From NCBI GenBank assembly GCA_027024225.1, contig JALVSR010000034.1:1-44988 (forward strand): a DNA stretch of 44,988 nt. The letters are read 5' to 3'. Shown here one piece after another: positions 40,071-44,988 of this stretch. Source of the DNA: Hyphomicrobiales bacterium. Lineage in GTDB: Bacteria > Pseudomonadota > Alphaproteobacteria > Rhizobiales > Aestuariivirgaceae. A program made the position numbers and the translations under genes. The notes beneath the pieces are model-generated. The model saw only the letters and a list, made by a program, of their open reading frames with translations. It was not told where the DNA came from and made no database searches. Position 1 is the stretch's first letter; each line of letters opens with the position of its first letter.

Positions 40071-40637
40071 TCAGCGGCACTTGTCGCGTTCATCGAAATA
40101 GGTGAGGCAGCGCCTTGGCGCAACCTTTCCACACGGGCCATCGGAACACTGCGCTTCGCCGCCGGGCCTCTTGCGGCGGCATATGTTGCAGCCATCCGTC
40201 CAGCTCTTGCAGTTGGGGTCCTTTTCCGGCTCGCGCGGGTTGAAATGCCGCGCTCTCGATTCCTCCATCTCGCGCCCCACATCGCCGCCGCGGCAGCGGC
40301 CGATATAGACAATGCGCGCCCCGGCGGCGCGTGCCAGGCAGGCATTGGCAAAGGTCTTGCGCCGCAGCTTGCAGGGCTTGACGAAGCAGGGCTGGCGCAC
40401 ATCGGCGCACACGGGAGCGTATTCGCGCGTGCAGGCGACGGCGCCGCCGCGCTGCGCGGCCTGGGCCGGCGAGGCCATGAGCGCGAGCAACGACAGCGCG
40501 AAGATCATGAAGACCAGCGGGAACCCATTGCCAATCGCAACCAGGTGCGCCGAACGTGAAAGGCCCCGCCGATCTTGCACCAGCGCCATGGCGGTCTTCA
40601 GTCCTCGCGCAAAAATGAAAAGACCATTGCCTCGCAT
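40071..40637 (-). CDS. Exported Cys-rich protein with a Kazal-like domain
   Basis: A long N-terminus with a signal segment ([17 protein letters not shown]) leads to a Kazal-like pattern: [16 protein letters not shown], then [19 protein letters not shown] and GRC. A second Cys cluster ends the protein ([35 protein letters not shown]). The start at 40637 has GGAG 9 bases upstream; 40652 is an alternative. It could be a protease inhibitor or a disulfide-rich envelope protein. It is divergent from tldD. The role is unknown; the domain call is by Cys pattern. Confidence 0.65.
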   Translation of the reverse strand: MRGNGLFIFARGLKTAMALVQDRRGLSRSAHLVAIGNGFPLVFMIFALSLLALMASPAQAAQRGGAVACTREYAPVCADVRQPCFVKPCKLRRKTFANACLARAAGARIVYIGRCRGGDVGREMEESRARHFNPREPEKDPNCKSWTDGCNICRRKRPGGEAQCSDGPCGKVAPRRCLTYFDERDKCR

Positions 40638-40717
40638 GCTGTTGCGCTCCATATTGCCCCATGTCCGGGCGCCGCCGCCAATTCGCCCGCGTCCGAATAA
40701 TGAACGGAGTTCGCACC

Positions 40718-42193
40718 ATGAGCAAGGTAAGCAAGGCGAACAATGTCCACAACGGTGCCGAAGGGGCCGTTTCTCCCTCGCCGGAACTCATTTTCACGGC
40801 CACGGGTTTGAGCCGCGAAACGGCCGCGCGCATCATCGAAGAGGCGCTGGCGGGCTGTGACGATGGCGAATTGTTCCTGGAGCTGGCGCGTTCCGAATCG
40901 CTGCGCTGGGATGATGGCCGCCTGAAATCGGCCTCGTTCGACGAGCGCGCGGGGTTCGGCCTGCGCGCGGTGGCGGAAGAACGCACGGGCTATGCCCATT
41001 CCTCCGAGGTGAGCGAAGCGGCGCTGAAGCGCGCGGCGGATACCGTGCGGGCGGTGCGGACCGGGTACGAGGGCACGCTGGCCGAGCCGCCGCGCGGCAC
41101 CAACCGCGCGCTTTACCCGGCGGACGATCCGACGGGACAGATTCCGTTCGAGCAGAAGGTGCGGCTGCTGGAAGAAGTGGACGCTTACGCCCGGTCGCTG
41201 GACGAACGGGTGCGACAGGTGACGGTGGCCCTGTCCTCCTCCTGGCAGGCGGTGGCCATCGTGCGGCCAAACGGCGATGTGCGCACGGATTTCCGCCCAC
41301 TGGTGCGATTCGACATTTCCGTCATCACCGAGCGGGGCGAGCGGCGCGGCACGGGTTTTCATGGCTACGGCGGGCGCGAACACCCGGCGGAATACCTCGA
41401 GCGCGAGCGCTGGCAGGCGGCGGCGAGGGAAGCGCTGCGCCAGTCGCTGGTGTCGCTGGAGGCCATTCCGGCGCCGGCGGGCGAAATGGACGTGGTGCTG
41501 GGCCCGGGCTGGCCGGGAATCCTGTTGCACGAAGCCGTGGGGCACGGGCTGGAAGGCGACTTCAACCGCAAGGGAACGTCGGCCTTCGCCGGGCTGATTG
41601 GTCAGCGGGTGGCGGCCGAAGGCGTCACGGTGATCGACGACGGCTCCATCCCGGGACGGCGTGGCTCGCTGACCATCGATGACGAAGGCACGCCCACCGG
41701 CCCCACCGTGCTGATCGAGAACGGCATCTTGAAGGGCTACATGCAGGACCGCATGAACGCGCGGCTGATGGGCATGGCGCCCACCGGCAACGGCCGGCGC
41801 GAATCATACGCGCATGCGCCGCTGCCGCGCATGACCAACACCTTCATGCAGGCCGGGCTGCACGATCCGGAAGAAATCATCCGCTCGGTGAAAAAGGGGC
41901 TGTATGCCGTTTCCTTTGGCGGCGGGCAGGTGGACATCACGTCTGGCAACTTCGTGTTCACCTGCACGGAGGCCTATCTCATCGAAGATGGCAAGGTCAC
42001 CGCGCCGGTACGCGACGCCACTCTCATCGGCAATGGCAAGGATGCGCTGACCCGCGTGCGCATGGTGGGCAACGACCTGAAGCTGGACGATGGCATCGGC
42101 ACCTGCGGCAAGGCCGGACAAGGGGTGCCGGTGGGCGTTGGCCAGCCGACCATGCGGCTGAACGGCCTGACCGTGGGCGGCACTGGCGGATGA
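40718..42193 (+). CDS. tldD: TldD metalloprotease
   Basis: The 491-residue protein is a PmbA/TldD family metalloprotease with HEAVGHGLEGDFNRKGTS (the HExxxH zinc-binding helix) and the C-terminal SFGGGQVDITSGNFVFTCTE. TldD and its partner TldE form a peptidase that degrades peptides and processes modified ones. The start at 40718 has GGAG 9 bases upstream. No tldE gene is next to it, as is usual. A hairpin-rich stretch (42258-42293) follows. Confidence 0.95.
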   Translation: MSKVSKANNVHNGAEGAVSPSPELIFTATGLSRETAARIIEEALAGCDDGELFLELARSESLRWDDGRLKSASFDERAGFGLRAVAEERTGYAHSSEVSEAALKRAADTVRAVRTGYEGTLAEPPRGTNRALYPADDPTGQIPFEQKVRLLEEVDAYARSLDERVRQVTVALSSSWQAVAIVRPNGDVRTDFRPLVRFDISVITERGERRGTGFHGYGGREHPAEYLERERWQAAAREALRQSLVSLEAIPAPAGEMDVVLGPGWPGILLHEAVGHGLEGDFNRKGTSAFAGLIGQRVAAEGVTVIDDGSIPGRRGSLTIDDEGTPTGPTVLIENGILKGYMQDRMNARLMGMAPTGNGRRESYAHAPLPRMTNTFMQAGLHDPEEIIRSVKKGLYAVSFGGGQVDITSGNFVFTCTEAYLIEDGKVTAPVRDATLIGNGKDALTRVRMVGNDLKLDDGIGTCGKAGQGVPVGVGQPTMRLNGLTVGGTGG

Positions 42194-42324
42194 TGTGACG
42201 GCGAAGAGAGGACGAACGCCCGCGTCATATCGGGAGACATTGCGAAGCCCATCGCCTTTTCGTGGGGAAAACCCCGACGGGGATATCCCGTTGTAGAGAT
42301 GAGTTCTTCCATTTCCCGCGGACA

Positions 42325-42353
42325 TTGGTATGGCGCAAGCGCGGCTGTTATAT
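42325..42353 (+). promoter_or_regulatory. Candidate promoter for the GGDEF-EAL gene
   Basis: TTGGTA (42325-42330) and TTATAT (42348-42353) are 17 bases apart. Transcription would start near 42360, which supports a start codon at 42380 rather than 42362. Confidence 0.45.
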
Positions 42354-42379
42354 GTGGGACCATGAAATCGGGGGCGTAC

Positions 42380-44988
42380 ATGAAGCCTGCTGGTAGGTGC
42401 GTGCCGGGATCCGGGTCTGGCGGGGCGCGTGAAGGGAGCGCGCTTGCATTGGGCCATGCCGGTGCGCCGGGCTTTTTCGCGCGGCTCCTGCTGCTTTGTC
42501 TGCTGCTCGCGGCCTGGCTTGCGCCGGATCTGGGAGGCGCGCGCGCTCTGGCGCAGGAGGCTGGCGCGCCGGCGGGAGCGGGCGACTTGCCGGTGTCGCT
42601 GGAGCCGGCCATGGGCCAGCAGGCGGGAGCGTCCATCCCTGGCGCGGCATCCGATACGGCCACCCCGCCGACGAGCGAGAAAGCCGCCGCGTCCCAGACC
42701 GCCGAACCGGCTCCCGTTCCTCCCCCTGACGAGGCCGTGGCGCCCGGCGCCGCCGTGGCGGAGGACAAACCCGCCATCGCGGCCGGGGAGACCACAGGTG
42801 GTTCGCCGATTTCGGCCGTGGAGGGCTCCGCCGGCTCCAGGCCGTCGCGCGCATCCGCCACGCCTGCCTCGCGGCCATCGCGGCCGCCGCCGACACCAAC
42901 GGCATCCGACGGCGCCGGCGACAAATCCGCGAGCGGAACGCATGCGCGAAATGTCGCCGCAAGCGGCATGGGCGAGACCGCGTCCTTCATCGGCGCCAGG
43001 AGGGGCGCGGAAAGCGCCGCGCCACCCGCCATCGTCGATGTCCTGCCCCATTTCCTCGCCGCGGGATTGATCGTTGGGGTGCTGGCGGCGCTGTTGATGC
43101 TGCTGATGGCCATGTTCGCGCGCGCGCCATCCCTCCGCCTGGTGGCGGCGTTCGTGTTCACGCTGGGGGCGCTGACCTTCACCCTCGCCTACACCGGCGT
43201 GACGCCCCTGATATGGCCCAAGGCGCAGAATTTCCTGCTGCCGCTGGCCACCTTCGCCGAGGCGCTCATGCTGTTCGGCGCGGGGCTGTGGCTGATGGCC
43301 TGGCTGGGCACGCCGCAGCGACGCTGGGCGCGGCTGGTGCTGATGATGCTGGCGGGGCTGGTGCTCGCGCTGGTGCTGCTGGCGCCATTCTACCCGGTTA
43401 CCCTGCTGGGCGTGGTGCGCATCGCCTTCTTCGCCATCGTCCTGGGAGGCTTGAGCGCGTTGCTGTGGCCGGGCATGGAGCAGCGGCGCAACGGATTCGC
43501 CCTGCTGGCGCTGGCGGGGCTGTTCAGCTGGAGCATGTTCGGCGTGCTCCTCACCCTGCAGACCTTCACCATCACCTCGCCCCAGGCCGTGTTGAGCATT
43601 TCCGCCCTGCTGGCCGCACTGGCGCTGCTGGTGGATCTGGCCTCCATGACGCCGGAGGAAACCCAGGATGAATCGCCGCAGGACGCCGCGCTGGCGCTGG
43701 CCGGAGCGGACGCCCTGCCCTTCCGCTACGAACCGGCGACGGCGCGGCTGAAAGTGCCACGCCAGCTGGCGGAGGAGCTGCATCTGCCGCCGGAGGTGCT
43801 GGACGACATTCACGGCTTCCTGGCCATCGTGCACCCGGAGGACCGGCCCGTGCTGGAGGCGGCACTGCGCACCGCGGCACTGGACGAACCGGCGGCGCTG
43901 GGCCTGCGACTGGCCGATGCGCGCGGAGTGTGGCGGCGGTTCACACTGCGGGCGCGGGCCATGCGGGAAGGGCCGGATACGCCCCGGGCCATCGTGGGCG
44001 TGCTGCTGGAAACGGACGATCATGTGGTGCCGCAGGTGGCGCTGGAGGGGGCGGACAACGCCATGCAAGCGGCTGCGGAGTCCCTGCATGATCCGCTGAC
44101 CGGCCTGCCGGGGCCGGCGCTGTTGCTGGACAGGCTGGAGACGGCCCTGTCGCGAGCGCGGCGCGGCGAGGGCATGCCCTGTCTCATCATTGCCGACGTG
44201 GACCGGTTCCGCGCCATCATCGACGCGCTGGGCATCGCCGCGGGCGATGCGCTGATCGCCGCGGTGGCGCAACGGCTGGGCGCGCTGCTGCACGAGGGCG
44301 AGACGCTGGCGCGGCTGTCGGGCGATCAGTTCGCGCTGGTGGTGGACGCCGAGCGCCACGGCACGCCGCTGTCGTTCGTGCACGAAATCCGCCGGGCGAT
44401 GGCAGAGCCGTTCGACGTGGACGGGCAGGAACTGACCGTGAGCCTGACCATCGGCGTGGTGGACCTGGTGGCGGCCATGACGCTTTCCCCGCGCGAGCTG
44501 GTGCGGGCGGCGGAGATCGCCCTGTTCGAGGCGCGCCGCGAAGGACCGGGGCGGGAGGCCTTCTTCACGCCTGACATGCATGGCGAGCACGCACGCCTGG
44601 CGCGGCTGGAACAGGAGCTGCGCCGGGCGCTGAAAATGGGCGAGCTGGAAGTGCATTACCAGCCCATCATCTGGCTGGGCAGCCGCTGGCTGGCGGGGTT
44701 CGAGGCGCTGGTGCGCTGGCGCCATCCGGAGCGCGGGCTCATTGGTCCGGAAGAATTCATCGGGCTGGCGGAGGACATCGGGCTGGTGCGCGATATCGGC
44801 TACCTGGTGCTGAAGGAAACGATCCGCCAGCTGGCCATCTGGCAGCGCACATTCCGCACCGAGCATCCGTTCTACGTGGCGGTGAACGTGGCCTCCACCG
44901 ACCTGCTGGACCCGTCGCTGGCCGATGACGTGGCGCAATTGCTGGCGCAGGAGAACGCCAACCCGGCCGGGCTGCGGCTGGAAGTGAC
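42380..44988 (+). CDS. Membrane GGDEF-EAL protein (partial, runs off right edge)
   Basis: The open frame begins with a signal or membrane segment (around 42470-42540), a long Pro/Ala/Ser-rich stretch, then about seven hydrophobic segments (43050-43660). A PAS-like region is followed by a GGDEF domain whose signature is SGDQF (near 44318-44332) in RLSGDQFALV, so cyclase activity is doubtful. The EAL domain then opens with intact EALVRWRHPERG (near 44702). It probably degrades cyclic di-GMP or senses it. GGGGG lies before the ATG at 42380; 42362 is the alternative. The EAL domain is cut by the window edge. Confidence 0.9.
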   Translation, partial: MKPAGRCVPGSGSGGAREGSALALGHAGAPGFFARLLLLCLLLAAWLAPDLGGARALAQEAGAPAGAGDLPVSLEPAMGQQAGASIPGAASDTATPPTSEKAAASQTAEPAPVPPPDEAVAPGAAVAEDKPAIAAGETTGGSPISAVEGSAGSRPSRASATPASRPSRPPPTPTASDGAGDKSASGTHARNVAASGMGETASFIGARRGAESAAPPAIVDVLPHFLAAGLIVGVLAALLMLLMAMFARAPSLRLVAAFVFTLGALTFTLAYTGVTPLIWPKAQNFLLPLATFAEALMLFGAGLWLMAWLGTPQRRWARLVLMMLAGLVLALVLLAPFYPVTLLGVVRIAFFAIVLGGLSALLWPGMEQRRNGFALLALAGLFSWSMFGVLLTLQTFTITSPQAVLSISALLAALALLVDLASMTPEETQDESPQDAALALAGADALPFRYEPATARLKVPRQLAEELHLPPEVLDDIHGFLAIVHPEDRPVLEAALRTAALDEPAALGLRLADARGVWRRFTLRARAMREGPDTPRAIVGVLLETDDHVVPQVALEGADNAMQAAAESLHDPLTGLPGPALLLDRLETALSRARRGEGMPCLIIADVDRFRAIIDALGIAAGDALIAAVAQRLGALLHEGETLARLSGDQFALVVDAERHGTPLSFVHEIRRAMAEPFDVDGQELTVSLTIGVVDLVAAMTLSPRELVRAAEIALFEARREGPGREAFFTPDMHGEHARLARLEQELRRALKMGELEVHYQPIIWLGSRWLAGFEALVRWRHPERGLIGPEEFIGLAEDIGLVRDIGYLVLKETIRQLAIWQRTFRTEHPFYVAVNVASTDLLDPSLADDVAQLLAQENANPAGLRLEV

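Noticed and set aside
42258-42293. GGGG/CCCC and CGGGGATATCCCG hairpins after tldD as a terminator
   Set aside because: Stems are only 4-5 bp and no T-tract follows; the signal is too weak to list as a feature.
41804-44938. A 1,044-codon minus-strand frame over tldD and the GGDEF-EAL gene
   Set aside because: Composition is typical of antisense shadow (His, Arg, Gln rich), while the plus strand has clear motifs throughout.

Overview
The window is high-GC bacterial chromosome and looks alphaproteobacterial. The evidence is gene content: a GTA-type large terminase, a DUF6456 gene beside dnaB, a single-gene HPr far from an EIIA-Man-like protein, a TIGR01459-type HAD phosphatase, and a complete soxXYZABCD cluster with a BigR/SqrR-type ArsR repressor. 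The species cannot be named from sequence alone. No tRNA, rRNA, CRISPR array or insertion sequence was found.

Layout. 1-2940 (minus strand): a promoter, a possible structured small RNA ending in an intrinsic terminator, a small-terminase-like gene and a GTA-type large terminase. No portal or capsid genes follow; a RES/Xre toxin-antitoxin pair with its own palindromic operator comes next and runs off the left edge. 3021-6442: a NUDIX hydrolase, a DUF6456 protein and the replicative helicase DnaB. 6443-16562: mostly housekeeping genes, namely an L,D-transpeptidase, ETF-ubiquinone oxidoreductase, DapE, a membrane protein, chorismate mutase, AspRS, a MaoC hydratase, a HAD phosphatase and a radical SAM protein. 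16588-17953: a promoter, a cobalamin riboswitch, a small apparently frameshifted membrane-protein gene and a CbiM-like metal permease. 18075-20448: DUF2000, Fic and MoaB. 20725-27526 (minus strand): three exported proteins of unknown role, including a 1,648-residue secreted protein with a propeller-like region, five repeats of six cysteines each, and a Cys-rich tail. 27632-29347: HPr and a cyclopropane fatty acid synthase.

29480-37015 is the sulfur-oxidation locus. An AT-rich regulatory island full of palindromes precedes soxXYZABCD, a thioredoxin-like protein and an ArsR-family regulator. SoxXA would load reduced sulfur onto the SoxY cysteine, SoxB would release sulfate, and SoxCD would oxidise the carrier-bound sulfane sulfur. 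This implies full oxidation of thiosulfate to sulfate. Strong hairpins without T-tracts lie between several of these genes.

37081-44988: a UDG-like protein, an EIIA-Man-like protein, YacG, Maf, IF-1, a Kazal-like exported protein, TldD and the start of a membrane GGDEF-EAL protein cut by the right edge.

The parts most worth following up are the giant six-cysteine-repeat protein with its neighbours, the possible small RNA at the terminase genes, the broken small gene under the cobalamin riboswitch, and the regulation of the sox locus.
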